From the NCBI RefSeq assembly GCF_000151665.1, contig NW_013171831.1, positions 176,940-240,939 of the forward strand: a stretch of 64,000 bases of DNA, written 5' to 3'. Shown piece after piece: positions 50,001 to 60,779 of the stretch; positions within the stretch are counted from its first letter, which is position 1, and every line of letters begins with the position of its first letter. The notes under the pieces were generated by a model. It made no database searches and was not told the origin of the DNA. It worked only from the letters and a program-made list of their open reading frames with translations. The translations under genes and the position numbers were made by a program. The stretch comes from Blastocystis hominis (lineage: Eukaryota; Sar; Bigyra; Opalinata; Blastocystidae).

Positions 50001-51422
50001 GATCCTCGATCGCAGCTCCTCGTACACGAAACGCCCATCCCATGCTCTGGAAATATCGTGAAGATGGAAACATTCCGGATTGCAGACAAAAACTACGTTG
50101 CCGTGGTGGTAGCGACGAATGGAAGCGCCGTGCGAGATGACAGTGAGACCTACAACAGTACATACTACGCTCATGAGCAAGGCGGTAGGAAAGTAAAAAT
50201 GCATTTCTTATTCGTAGTTCGTTTGCCAACGCGGGACAAACACATCATTCGGATTCTCCATGAAGGAAAAGAGGTCACATCGTACGTCCTTTCCATCTCA
50301 GTCACTCTATCATAGTCTCGCTCTGGATTCCAGCAAGCGAATCACGTCTCTAAAGTTCACTGACAAGCTTTCGTTGCATCATGGAGAGGAGGGTCAGCCA
50401 CTTCTTATAGCGTGCATCGCTGTGTTGCCGGATCAGATCGACTATGATCGCTGCAGTGGACGATTGTACGTGTTCCGCTTGCGTCTGGAGAATGGCGTGG
50501 TGTCGTCGCTGCATATGGAGCGCAAGTATGAATACACGACGCCTGTGACAACATGCGATGTGATGACGGAGAGGGCGAAGTACGTCGTGATCGCGCGAAT
50601 GATCGACAACATTCCTAGCAGTGGAAGCCGAATTATCATGGTCGATTTAGAGAAGAAGAGCCAGGAAGAAATGCCAAACCAGCAGGTTATCAGCAGCTAT
50701 GTTACATCGATTCGTTGCATTTACAATATGGTTGTCGTTGGAGACATTATGCGCGGACTTACCTTCTTGATGTGGCGAGTAAGCGTTGCTTTTTGTATCT
50801 CACTTGACAGGACGATAAATTCCGATTGTTCCACAGCGAGGTTGAGGTGAATCACACTCTTCACACGAGCTTCATGATTTATTCCAAGGATTTGTTCCCC
50901 ACAAAGTCCGACACGCTTGGCAACTTTGTGATTTACCACGTTACCGATCGTAGGGCAGGAAGCATCCCTTGATCCCCAGGCAATGTAGTTCGCCAAGCTG
51001 ATTTCCATCTCGCCTCGCAGATTACTTCGATTCTCCCCATTTCCTTGCCAGACGGGCAGTGTATCAACGTAATTCTAACGGCTGAGGGCGCCATGGGAGT
51101 GTTCTTGTTTGTGACGGGAGAGGAATATACAAAGCTTTCTTCTTTACAAAAACGATTAATCGAGGCTCTACCGCAAAACGCGGCTCTGAATAACTTCAAT
51201 TTCCGAAAGTACATGTCGGATGGAATGATGAAATATCCACGAAGGAAGGGAGTGCTGGACATGGGAGTGATTCGGAAGTATCTAATGTTATCTACCCAGG
51301 AACAAGAGGATATCGCGAAATCGCTAGATTTAGAGACGAAAGAGATAACGGAGGTTATTTACAGAACTGATAAGCTGCTATATAATATGTTCTGGGACTG
51401 TTTGTTGAAAGTAACATGTTGA
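47076..51422 (+). CDS. CPSF1: Cleavage and polyadenylation specificity factor 160 kDa subunit
   Basis: About 1340 aa, a dozen exons with introns near 30 nt. The start MYFLYDELQRATGAKLCC matches the first strand of the CPSF160 beta-propeller. SFKGNYMSIVSYDNYD, ESSPTWAGTAGYNG, FHYYGLPYDCSSI, GLRRYMLL-like CPSF_A end (MGVIRKYLMLSTQEQEDIAK) all align with CPSF160. It is the scaffold of the mPSF module that binds AAUAAA-type signals with WDR33 and CPSF30. An acidic insert (EMEVEDEDDHAM) precedes the third propeller. The frame runs through TGTTTGTT at 51399-51406 to TGA 51420-51422; polyadenylation after T51393 or G51394 would create TAA or TGA, so the protein likely ends ...LLYNMF. That the polyadenylation factor itself needs polyadenylation for its stop is notable. 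Confidence 0.92.
51399..51406 (+). terminator. TGTTTGTT motif inside the CPSF160 frame
   Basis: Exact motif 4-5 nt after a TG that poly(A) completes to TGA or TAA. Confidence 0.65.
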
Positions 51423-51452
51423 AGGAGCCAGAGTGATGAGTTTGTTTGGATC

Positions 51453-51525
51453 GGTCATGTGGCGCAATGGATAGCGCGTTGGACTTCGGATCCAGAGGTT
51501 GTGGGTTCGAGTCCCACCTTGATCG
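51453..51525 (+). tRNA. trnR-TCG: tRNA-Arg (anticodon TCG)
   Basis: Cloverleaf: acceptor GGTCATG/CTTGATC with a G-T wobble and a T-T mismatch at pair 6-67, D arm GCGC/GCGC around AATGGATA, anticodon arm TTGGA-CTTCGGA-TCCAG, variable AGGTT, T arm GTGGG-TTCGAGT-CCCAC, discriminator G. No intron and no encoded CCA. A and B boxes are intact, and a T6 run at 51526-51531 ends it. Confidence 0.95.
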
Positions 51526-51531
51526 TTTTTT
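51526..51531 (+). terminator. Pol III T6 terminator
   Basis: TTTTTT directly after the tRNA. Confidence 0.8.
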
Positions 51532-53080
51532 CTTTTCTCACTTTGTTTGAATAGTGTCCATAGATTGGATAGGTTTGTATGAAAGGATTTCTTTCGTGGA
51601 TTGTGTTATTTGCTCAAAGTGGATAGAAAAGCGAAAGGCTCTCGATCTGTGTGTTCCTTGCTAATATGCTATTATTTTCCACTAGATTGTATGACCGAAT
51701 GCTTCTTTGTCTGTTGGATATCATATCATAGAACAAGAACGTGCAATGAGTGTATACACCCTATGTATTTATCGTAAACCTTGTAGTATCTATGAAAGAA
51801 GGCAATAGATATTTTTGCTAAGGGTTTGTTGAGAAGGGAATAATAGGGTTTTCAACCAAATGGGATATTGGCAACAGAAGGGTAAATCACTATTTTCAAA
51901 TATTGAACTTATTCATGATTCATGGAAAATAAAAGCCATCCATATGGATTCGGATTAAATACTGTGTTATACAGAAGGAAAAAGGATGGATGAATGGAAG
52001 CAGTCAACATATGCATCAATATAAATGGTTCATCGTTTATTATGTAGGCGTGATAAGATTATACTATTATAAATTCGAGTGAAAGAAATGAGGGAATACT
52101 GGCTAATTGAATACATAGCAGGTACTATATTCAGATAGGATACTAACAGAAGCCCCGTATCTGGTTAATGGTTATATTTGATATAAAAATACATCCAATG
52201 AAGAAAAACGGATTGTATATCGAATAGCACAAACCAGATTTGTATTGTTTAAACCAATTCTATTTGTATAAACCAAGAATGCATTATTTCAATACTCATG
52301 AATAATGAGTGAGCATGAAAGACATCCACACATACAATCTATTAAGAAATAATACCATTAATATACTTTATACTCCTGATTAGTTATATAGGATCCTCAA
52401 TTCCTCATAGTGATATGAGGTAACACATAAAGTGTTTTTACTGCATATTGAATATCACTTGATAGATGCTGATAACATAGGATTTATAAAAAGAAATTGT
52501 ATGATGAACCACTTCCAATTGTACCAATGTGAATGCATTGTAAATGTAGTAGATTCTTTAATTCAAATATACCAGCAATATCCATGAAACTACATCGACT
52601 GCTTTGAATTGATTCTGATGATTTGCAACTTAAAAAGTCGAAAAGTTCGTATTTTTATTGTTTACCTATCCATAGATCAATGGTTATATTGATAAGAATA
52701 ACACCCTCAAGAAAAGAAATAGATTTAACAAATATGAAAGACTGATCCAATTCAAAACTCTCCGTATCAAACCAAAACTGATGAAACTGCTTGACTTAAA
52801 CCAAAATAAGTTATGTGGATCAAATATCAATTCAGAAGAGTACCCATATTTGTAGTTTTTATGAACATACTAATCAATTTCTCTTGTAAAAAAATATATA
52901 TATAAAGAGAGAAAGAAAGAGAGTGATTGTAAAAAATAGCTATTAAATGCTTATATATATCATGGTTCAACTCACAAATAATACTTGATCTTCCTCATTT
53001 TCCTCATTAACCTTCAATTAACTTCATATATCCCTTGTCCGTTCTACGTATCTCGTTTCCCTTAAGGTATATAAGTAGTA
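51532..53080. other. AT-rich gene-free stretch next to the virus-like element
   Basis: About 1.5 kb of low-GC sequence with no open frame or RNA signal; no host 3' ends. It separates the tRNA gene from the element and may be host spacer that took the insertion. Confidence 0.5.
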
Positions 53081-53140
53081 GGGAAAAGGCGATAGATGCG
53101 CGAAAATCCATTTTCTACCAAATAACCGCGGTGAACTTTT

Positions 53141-53341
53141 TTCGACCATTTTCGGCCATTTTCGGCCATTTTCTGCCATTGTCTACCTGCTCACCTCGAT
53201 GTCCATAACAAGAAACGCGCGGAAACCCATGACTGCCATTTCCTGCCATTTCCTGCCATTGTCTACCTGGTCACCTCGATACCCATAACAAGAAACGCGC
53301 GGAAACCCATGGCTGCCAATTTCGGCCAATTTCTGCAATGT
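53141..53341. repeat. Modular subterminal repeats: 10-bp arrays plus an 80-bp period block
   Basis: Four 10-bp units of TTCGGCCATT type (53141-53180), then a block GTCTACCTGCTCACCTCG.. ending CGCGCGGAAACCCATG; after three more 10-bp TCCTGCCATT units (53231-53260) the same block begins again at 53261, exactly 80 bp later, with 3-4 differences. A third degenerate array (GCTGCCAATT, CGGCCAATTT) follows to 53341. Position at the polymerase end suggests it is part of the element's terminal repeat; the other end is outside the window. Confidence 0.75.
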
Positions 53342-53403
53342 TAACCTGACTTCCATTGTAGGCCATGGTATCCATGGATGTCCAAAGTGAAAGATTGCTT
53401 CCT

Positions 53404-56400
53404 TTACTTCAGTCTATAATGCCCGAATGCAAGTGTGTGTATGTTGTCGTCCAAGATCCAACGTTTGTTATCCGTGCAAGTCATGAGTGTCTTGGTTTGC
53501 TCCTTCGTGCTGATATTGAAGGCCTGGTTGTTGATACGCTTGAAAGTACCTTCGATCACTGCATCTTCCTTCTTCTCTGCCTCAAGGACGCGCTTGTACA
53601 GCTCGATGTTCTTCACGCTCATCCTCTCTCCATCAATCACCACATTGCGAGGAACTCCCTTCGCTGCGTTATGCACTACATGCTTCTCGTCAATCAAACA
53701 GTACATCTTTGGTCTAAGTCCCACGAATTCAGTGATGCGATGCCCGTTATGCTCATCCTTGAATATGGGTCCCGGCAACTTCTTGTTGAAGTTGAGGAAT
53801 GATTCCAATGAAGGGAACTTTCTCTTGTCCACTTCATGCTCGTAGTATTTTACGAGTTCTCCGTAGAAGTAGCTCGTATTATCCAACTCAGAAAAGTCAA
53901 ACGACTTGTACATATCGCACATTTTGTGGACGATGTTACCACGGTCGTTCAACTGCACGATGAGCGAATCCGTGTCCTGTCCCAACAACTCCACACTGTT
54001 GAATGTCGTCTTGAGCACGTTGTAGTAGAAATCGTAGATGATGTGCTTCGACATGTCGAGGATAGCGAACCCGATGAAGAATGGCTTCTCCACTCTGCGC
54101 ACCGGTGTGTTCAGCTTGATGCCGATGAGATTCTCGGAATACATGGTTGTTCCAGCAATCATGTCGTATCCGTGCTTCTGAATGATAGCCTCGCGTTCAT
54201 TCCACGTGTTGGCGAACTTCACCTTCATTCGCTTCAGTCCAGTCTCAACGAATTTGCCATAGGTGGAGTTTGCTAATAATTTGTACAGGTTCTTTTCTAC
54301 GGTGGTTTTTGATTTGGCTCGTTTTTCACTGAGCATATTGACGTATTCGAAGATGAAGGGTGCTTGTTTGAAACGGATGATGCGGTAGATGTGTGTGACG
54401 CGATATCCCTGTTGAAGACCCAATTGCAGCAGAGAGTAGTGCACGAGATATTTGCGCCGAGGCACAAGATCGCAGATGAGTTTCGGTGTATTCACCTCTT
54501 TGACCTTGTCCACAATATCGTTCTTCGCTGCGTACTTCTTGATTCCATCTGAGTACATACCTGCCTTCTGTACGGGGAAGAATGGCAAGTCATTGAACTT
54601 GTCGTGCAGCTCCACTGGTGCCTCGATATCACACTCGATGAAGAACCCATATTTACCGAATGTCTTGAGTGATTGCACCCACCCATTCGGATCACGGTTG
54701 ATCCTTTCCATTACTTCTCGTCGTTCGGGTACACCCACTAATTCGTAAGGCATCATTCTGTGCATGGCTCCACCATACAGGTTGTTGGCGTCGAGGTAGT
54801 AGATGGATGATTGTTCTCCGTTGTTGGCGGTGCTGTCAAGGTCGGCTTTGGCATGCCTTTTCACGATCTGTGTGATGCCTCCTCGAAGGTTTTTGAGTAG
54901 ACGCATGAAGTCATCGATCTCATTTGTCTCCATCAATCGAATTCCCTTGCTTTCATAGAATTCACCCATGCGATTCAAGAACACTTTCACGAGTTGTTTC
55001 TCCTCAAGTCCCTCATTCGCGTTGATGCGCATGATGTACTGAGCCCATTTCCTTGCGAGGGTCATGAGGCTACTCTCGCTATGATCGCCCTCCATTGTGA
55101 CCTTCAAGAAGAGCGAATAGGCCATTTGTGGTGCTGTGATGTAGTGCATCGGATCAACACCGAATGCCTTCAGTGTGGTAACGCGGAAGTGCTCGAATGC
55201 ATCAGCCATGAGAGTTACATCGAGTACATTGTACAACTCGTAGTACTCACCCCATGTCTTGATATCGAAGGTCTTCCACAGTTTCACCATGTGATCATAT
55301 TCGCCTTGGGGCATCATTTCTCCCTTCATATCATCAATGCATTGTTCACGAGAAGGAATGGGGGGAGTGTCAATGTGTCGTACGATTTGATGAGACTGTA
55401 AAACATGGGTTCTTTCCGTGTCAACAGATCGATGTACTCGTCATTCCATTGCTTACCTCGTGATTCACAGTACTTGCGTAGTTGTTGTTTGGTGTGCACA
55501 TACAAATCGAGGTTGCCTCCGAGTGTCTGTGCGACGATGGAACGCAGTGGACTGCTGATGAGCTTCAACGAGTCCTTGAATTGTATGCCATTGTATTCGA
55601 TCTGCATCTCCTTGTCCTCAGTGGTTGGAATGACTTCCAAGGAGTCACTAGAGGTTGAATGAGCTGCGATGAGTTTCATGATGAACGTGAAGTCGTAGTG
55701 CGATCCATTGTGGAAGTATACGGGTAGACGATAGTTCTTCTTGTTGAACGAGAGTTGGAGATTGCATTTGGTACAACAGGTGCATATGTACTGCCCTGCT
55801 TCGAAGTGACGTACCTCTCCCTTCCCTGTGGTGTATTCACCTGTCACATGTGCATGATGCCGTACTTTGTCGTTATCCAGTTTCTTGTGACAGAAGGGAC
55901 ACACGGTTGTTGCACGAAAGTCCCTCTCGATACTCGGAGAGTTCTCGAGTGGTAATTCATCGAAGAGATACTCTTTCACTCTGCTCTGCAATTGTGTGAG
56001 ATAGTCCATGAAAGGGCGAAGATCCTCTTCGCTCTCATGTGGTGCATGGAAGACTCGCAGTTGGCTGTCAATGGCTGGAATGCGAGACACGGCTAGACAG
56101 GATAACATGATGGGCTTGTGTTTGTTCTTGTCGTCAATTGCTGACTCGAAGTCAGCGTACACGACAACCGGTGCTGGCATTTCATATCGCTGGTTTGTGA
56201 ATCGCAACCGAGTCTCCTCGTTCGACAAATCGTACTGATCACTCTCATCGACAAGTTCACGATGTGTTTGTACTTCGTGATCATGAACGGCTTTGCGAGA
56301 TCCGAAGAAGTCGTCACAGAACCTGCATTTCACATTTCTTGAGAGATGTCTATTCTTTGCATCGTTCTGTCGTGTCATACGATGCTTGAAATCATTCACA

Positions 56401-57914
56401 TCCTTGATGTACAAGAAGTGTTTGGGCGTTCCCTCAGGTAGATTCAGATCGTTCAAGATGCAGAGGGAGAGACGAAGCTTCGTTCCCTTACCTTTGTACA
56501 CGACATCGCATGTGAATAAATCGAATTGTTCCTTCGACTTATCGATGTACCCAGGTAAGAGTGTGACCTCGAATACATTGAGCGATACTTTCAACAATGC
56601 CTCCAATGCGGCGAATTTCTCTTCACTCGCATCGAAGGGTGTATTGTCACGAATGCCCATCGTCTCCTCTACTTCGTGAATGGTCACTCCGAATACCTTG
56701 TACTTGTCGGGTTGTTTCCACCACTTGTTGTACACGGTTGCATCGCCAATCTTGCGATTCGCGACGATCTTATGCCCGCCTTCACTGGCCAGAATGAGGC
56801 ACCGTTGTAGGCATCGGTTGTCATCGAAATCCGGATTGAGCGCTGTGCGTCCGATGACGTACGGTGTGTGCTGCTTGTACCCCACGAATGAGCGTAGTGG
56901 GAACATCTCGATATGGAAGCCGATCCAACCAGCGTATACAAAACCACTTCCCTCTGTCTCTTGTTCCTCTACGGCGTTTCGGTACCACTTCAGGTACTCC
57001 TCGATCCACTCATCGATGCGATCTCGACGAACGATGCGGAGGTGTCCCAATCGATCATCTGTGAGGTTGAGGATCTTGGAGTCTCCGTCATGTGTCAACA
57101 TGAGGTTGTATGCCATGATGGTGATGAAACATTGATTGTATTCACGCATACCATTGATGATGAACTTTTTCAAGACTTCATTGAATTCATTTGTCTCATC
57201 GAATATGAGATTGATCGGTTCCACTTCCTCATCGCTCTTCTCACCCGGTAGTCGAACCCACAGTCTGTTGTCAAAATCGTTGTTGAGACGGAAGTCCTTC
57301 TTGGTGCGCTTCTCCTTCACCCACTCCTTGTACATGTCTCCTTGTACGGTGTGATAATACGTGAGTGCATACCCGAGTGACGAGTCGATCACATCACTCA
57401 ATCGTCCCTGTGATACCTTGCGATCGAATCGTTCATATGCCTTATTGCGTCTCATTTCACGTCTCTTCTCCACGGTGTTCAGGTAACCGGGTAAGTGACG
57501 TTGTCGCTTCTCACCGAACTTGTGCCCATCCCACTCGTACTCGAGGTAGCGCTCGTTCCATGCCTTGCTTCCCACGACGAGATACTTGCGCTTTCCAGCA
57601 GGATCACGCACTCGTTTGCGTGACGGACGTTTCGGAGGCTCAGGGAAACTATCACTGTCATCATAGTGTTTCTCAACTTCACGTTTACGCAACCCACGTT
57701 TTGAGGGTGCGAAAAAGGCGATATATTCATCGGGTATATTTAATCCAAACACCTTTCTCGAGAGATAGGCTCTCGTGTCAGGAATGGTCTGATCGGTGAA
57801 CGTATCACCGACCATGTAGTACTTGGCGGCCAATCGTTTCCAGGTCGGTCCACCGATTTTGATTTGTTTTCCAGTCTCAGGGTTGATAGTATATCCTACG
57901 CGTTGTGAACTCAT
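53404..57914 (-). CDS. pPolB: Protein-primed family B DNA polymerase region
   Basis: About 1500 residues in two adjoining frames, so either one break or an overlap used by the element. N-terminal module INPETGKQIKIGGPTWKRL resembles the two-cysteine adaptor motif. Exonuclease motifs: YADFES, HNGSHYDFTF, YNVLDV. Polymerase motifs: A YYLDANNLYGGAM, B LYKLLANSTYGKF, C GQDTDSLIV. The end DDNIHTLAFGHY is typical of Polinton and PLV polymerases. Such enzymes copy the linear genome from a terminal protein primer. TATATAAATG overlaps the start. Nothing in codon use or splice sites looks like the neighbouring host genes. Confidence 0.93.
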
Positions 57915-57921
57915 TTATATA
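57912..57921 (-). promoter_or_regulatory. TATATAAATG at polymerase start
   Basis: TATA-like run fused to the start codon. Confidence 0.6.
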
Positions 57922-58012
57922 AGGGTCACAAAATCTTTAAGTGGTGATACACGTGTGACCAAAGTGAAATAGTTAGGAGCTTGGCTTCCTCCTTGAGCTA
58001 CCGAAGGCATCC

Positions 58013-58441
58013 CTAGAATGGGAAAATGGCATGACCATCCGCATCGTACTCGAATTCATCGATGTCGTAGAACTCGGATTCCGATGAATCAGAATCACTA
58101 GAATTGGGGTCAGCGAATGCAATGCTAATGTCTGGATCATTATCGTATGCCTCAGCTTCTTCTTTGGTCATTTTCACCCATTGTCCTTTTACGCGTCTGT
58201 AGTTGTCATGGAGTAACTCGTAGTATGCTGTGCCACCAATAATCATGGAGCGATTGCTGGGAGAAAGCATTCTCGACTTGGGAACATATTTCGTCGTATC
58301 TGGTGGTAAAGGTGTATCGTACAAGCGATTCAATTTCTCGTCGTACTTGTATCCACGCTTGAGAAGGTTCCAGAAGCGAACTCCGTTGATTTGGATTTCT
58401 CGGCCAGTATTGGGATTCAAAGTGTGAGTAGGTCTATTCAT
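58013..58441 (-). CDS. Small adaptor-like protein sharing the polymerase N-terminal module
   Basis: 142 aa. LNPNTGREIQINGVRFWNL near residue 9 matches the polymerase N-terminus (INPETGKQIKIGGPTWKRL), and a second stretch MIIGGTAYYELLHDNYRR matches YLVVGSKAWNERYLEYEW there. The C-terminal 45 residues are acidic (DSDSSESEFYDIDEFEYD). The motif recalls the two-cysteine adaptor domain of large DNA viruses, without the cysteines. It may be a docking or priming accessory protein; function unknown. Confidence 0.65.
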   Translation of the reverse strand: MNRPTHTLNPNTGREIQINGVRFWNLLKRGYKYDEKLNRLYDTPLPPDTTKYVPKSRMLSPSNRSMIIGGTAYYELLHDNYRRVKGQWVKMTKEEAEAYDNDPDISIAFADPNSSDSDSSESEFYDIDEFEYDADGHAIFPF

Positions 58442-58448
58442 TTATATA
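58439..58448 (-). promoter_or_regulatory. TATATAAATG at adaptor-like gene start
   Basis: Same 10-mer as at the polymerase start. Confidence 0.6.
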
Positions 58449-58490
58449 TTTATATATTTATATTTTCTCTTTTAACCCTAGATGCTTCCC

Positions 58491-58496
58491 TAAATG
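58491..58496 (+). promoter_or_regulatory. TAAATG start context
   Basis: CCCTAAATG at the start of the 170-aa protein gene. Confidence 0.5.
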
Positions 58497-59003
58497 AAGT
58501 ACAAGAAAACAGAGAACAACACATGGTCTTCCCTGGTACGCACTTGTGAGGACGAGAATATCGAACTCGCCGACATCATCATTCACACCAAGTATCCGAT
58601 CAATTCCGAGCGTCTATTCGGTTTCAGTGTTTGCACTCCGCAAGCAAATGTGAACTGTGGTTTAATATTGCACGACTATGATTGCATGGAGATGACATTG
58701 GATGAAACTCGTCCACCTTTGTTTACCGAGGATGAATGGGAGTATCTATTGCCTCAATTGAAATCCAACGGTTTGCTCGGTGTGCCTCTGAATATTTTCG
58801 GACGGGAACAGCAAACCTATCCTTATGTCGTACCTGTGGTAACCGAGAATCGTGTTGTTTACTTCTTCTCCAACTACTATGTACGCGTGGTCTTCAAGGT
58901 GGTGGATGATGAAGTGCCTCCCGAGTTGTCCGATCTGTTCATCGATGATGGTGCGTGTCTGAAGGGTGTGTACGTTCGTGCATATCAAAGACAAAGTAAA
59001 TAA
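58494..59003 (+). CDS. Unknown element protein, 169 aa
   Basis: Starts MKYKKTENNTWSSLVRTCED. Mixed alpha/beta composition, no membrane segment or signal peptide, no recognised domain. It stands 6 bp before the next plus-strand gene, so the two are probably coexpressed. Divergent from the adaptor-like gene with 52 bp of very AT-rich spacer, which holds both promoters. Not recognised. Confidence 0.7.
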   Translation: MKYKKTENNTWSSLVRTCEDENIELADIIIHTKYPINSERLFGFSVCTPQANVNCGLILHDYDCMEMTLDETRPPLFTEDEWEYLLPQLKSNGLLGVPLNIFGREQQTYPYVVPVVTENRVVYFFSNYYVRVVFKVVDDEVPPELSDLFIDDGACLKGVYVRAYQRQSK

Positions 59004-59006
59004 AAG

Positions 59007-59012
59007 TAAATG
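59007..59012 (+). promoter_or_regulatory. TAAATG start context
   Basis: AAAGTAAATG at the start of the 197-aa protein gene. Confidence 0.5.
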
Positions 59013-59603
59013 TCGTACATTTTCAGCAGCAATGGAAACAACTACACGTTCAAGAAGCTCGACAACATGCTCATCAACATGCCAGAGAAGGACGGTCATC
59101 ATGTGCTAATTCGAGAGACAGTGGATGGCGTTCCTCAATACTCGTGGGGTAGTACTCCTTCCTACATCGTGAAAGCGAACGAAGCATTTGTCTTCGAGTA
59201 CACACCAGAAGCTACCGAATCATTCAATAGCGAGTGGGGTGGTGATGGTATGCCGCCTATGCCGTCCGGATCGTACCTGATAACCACGACTGTCATAACG
59301 TACCTTCCTGAAGACATGTTCAACGATTGCACGTCAATCGAATCGGTGGTTGAAAAGGGTTATCGAGTGCTAGTCACGTTTGACAACACGCCTATCCTAG
59401 ACAGACCCTACATCGATACATTGAATAGTCTTGTGTCTCATACTGGTTATGCTGTTGTGAATATTGGGGGAAGCGTTGCTTCCCCCTACAACTCTCCTGT
59501 CCTTCGTACGTATTCGAATCTCCCTCTCATGCTTCTAGGTGGTGTAAAGAGCATCACGATCGTTTTCGAACATTTAGGCGACGTTGTTTCTGACTCCTCG
59601 TAA
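59010..59603 (+). CDS. Unknown element protein, 197 aa, possibly structural
   Basis: Begins MSYIFSSNGNNYTFKKLDNM, rich in Ser, Thr, Tyr and beta-branched residues, as in viral structural proteins; no domain recognised. A GC-rich hairpin (59466-59486) sits in the reading frame near residue 155 (NIGGSVASPYNSPV). The 3' end overlaps the integrase gene on the other strand by about 50 bp. Confidence 0.65.
   Translation: MSYIFSSNGNNYTFKKLDNMLINMPEKDGHHVLIRETVDGVPQYSWGSTPSYIVKANEAFVFEYTPEATESFNSEWGGDGMPPMPSGSYLITTTVITYLPEDMFNDCTSIESVVEKGYRVLVTFDNTPILDRPYIDTLNSLVSHTGYAVVNIGGSVASPYNSPVLRTYSNLPLMLLGGVKSITIVFEHLGDVVSDSS
59466..59486. repeat. GC-rich hairpin, 9-bp stem, GTT loop
   Basis: Stem GGGGGAAGC / GCTTCCCCC, perfect, inside the 197-aa protein gene. 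Confidence 0.9.
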
Positions 59604-60537
59604 TGGGTCGATGTGACCTTGCTGCATCTCGCAATGCATTGGGTTCCTTTCGACTCTTGGATCGCGTGACTGGTGGTGCTGGCTGTGGTTTGCATTTGCT
59701 TGCCAGGAGTTCCCAATGATAGCACTTCTGCTTGCTACCGCTTTCCATATTCTTCACTTCGTACATCAATGGCATGAATCGATCGTCAATGTCAACAACT
59801 TGATACAAGTCCTGAGACCATTTGCTGGTCAATGATCGCTTTTCCAGAACGCGAGGTCTTCGTGTCACTCGAACATAATCACCCACATCGAATTGAGGTG
59901 TTGTGTCCTTCGCTGTCATGTTGGATGGTTCTGTCTTCTCCGTGTACAAGATGTTGTTGTTCCAAATGTCAGTGGGTGCATATCCGGTGTCTCTGTTCTT
60001 CCTTGCATTGTGTCTACGAACGGCACCATCGATCAAGTCGAACCACACACCTTTCGATTGATTGAATGGAACCATGATGTCTTCCTTGATATCTCGAATT
60101 GCTCGTTCAGCTAGTACTGCCTTATTCGCTGAATCCATGTGATACATGGTGATGTCATACTTGTCCAAGATGTTGGTACGAAAGATGGCATTGGTGAACT
60201 CGGTACCTCGATCCGAGCAAATATGCTTTGGTGGTCCGTATGTCTGAATGATGTCCTTCATCGCATGCGTGACTTCTGTGGCACTCTTGCTCTTCAGTCG
60301 CCGAGCCATCAAGTATTTCGAATATCCATCAATGCATACAAGGACATACTTGTATCCACGATTCTTGTGGAATCCTGTACTCTTCTGTCTGCCCAACACT
60401 TCCTGAATCCATTTGTCTTATTTGGAAGAGAAATCGATGAGATCGATGAAGTATATGTTTCTCTTGAAGCCACTGATGATCACTCGAGTTGCACCTTTTC
60501 GCTTGGCTGGTTTCCGTAGTTCCTTGATTTCATTCAT
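59554..60537 (-). pseudogene. Retroviral-type (RVE) integrase of the element, broken
   Basis: DDE core recognisable: VCIDGYSKYLMA (first Asp), ICSDRGTEF (second Asp), and AERAIRDIKED (Glu). A C-terminal SH3-like part follows (YVRVTRRPRVLEKRSL, DLYQVVDIDDRFMPLMYEV). The N-terminal zinc or helical part is short. About one break. Integrases of this type insert Polintons and adintoviruses with a short target duplication. The start is 3 bp from the divergent small gene at 60540. Confidence 0.88.
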
Positions 60538-60542
60538 AAATG
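60537..60542 (+). promoter_or_regulatory. TAAATG start context
   Basis: ATAAATG at the start of the 63-aa protein gene. Confidence 0.5.
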
Positions 60543-60731
60543 AACCGCTTTATTCAATGGCTGAAAAGTGCATGGAAATGGATGTGTGGAAGGAAGAACC
60601 ACAAGCTAGTGGTGGACTCGAAATGCAAGGACAGATGTCACTGCCTATGCGTGTACAACGAGAAGAATGGAGCCGATGACGACAGTGGGAGTGATATATC
60701 GATCAGTCCGACAGAGATTAAAGTGAAATGA
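60540..60731 (+). CDS. Small element protein, 63 aa
   Basis: MNRFIQWLKSAWKWM is an amphipathic, Trp-rich basic helix that could touch membranes; followed by a Cys cluster (CKDRCHCLC) and an acidic end. Function unknown; viral lytic minor proteins can look like this, but that is a guess. Confidence 0.5.
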   Translation: MNRFIQWLKSAWKWMCGRKNHKLVVDSKCKDRCHCLCVYNEKNGADDDSGSDISISPTEIKVK

Positions 60732-60779
60732 GGGATGCCTAAATAGATTTAAATAATGTAAACATAAATAGAAATACAA

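Noticed and set aside
54994-57251. Plus-strand frames with His/Val-rich translation in the element
   Set aside because: Antisense to clear polymerase motifs.
53365-57800. Several plus-strand frames of 60-150 codons opposite the polymerase
   Set aside because: Shadows of the polymerase gene; no start context or composition of real genes.
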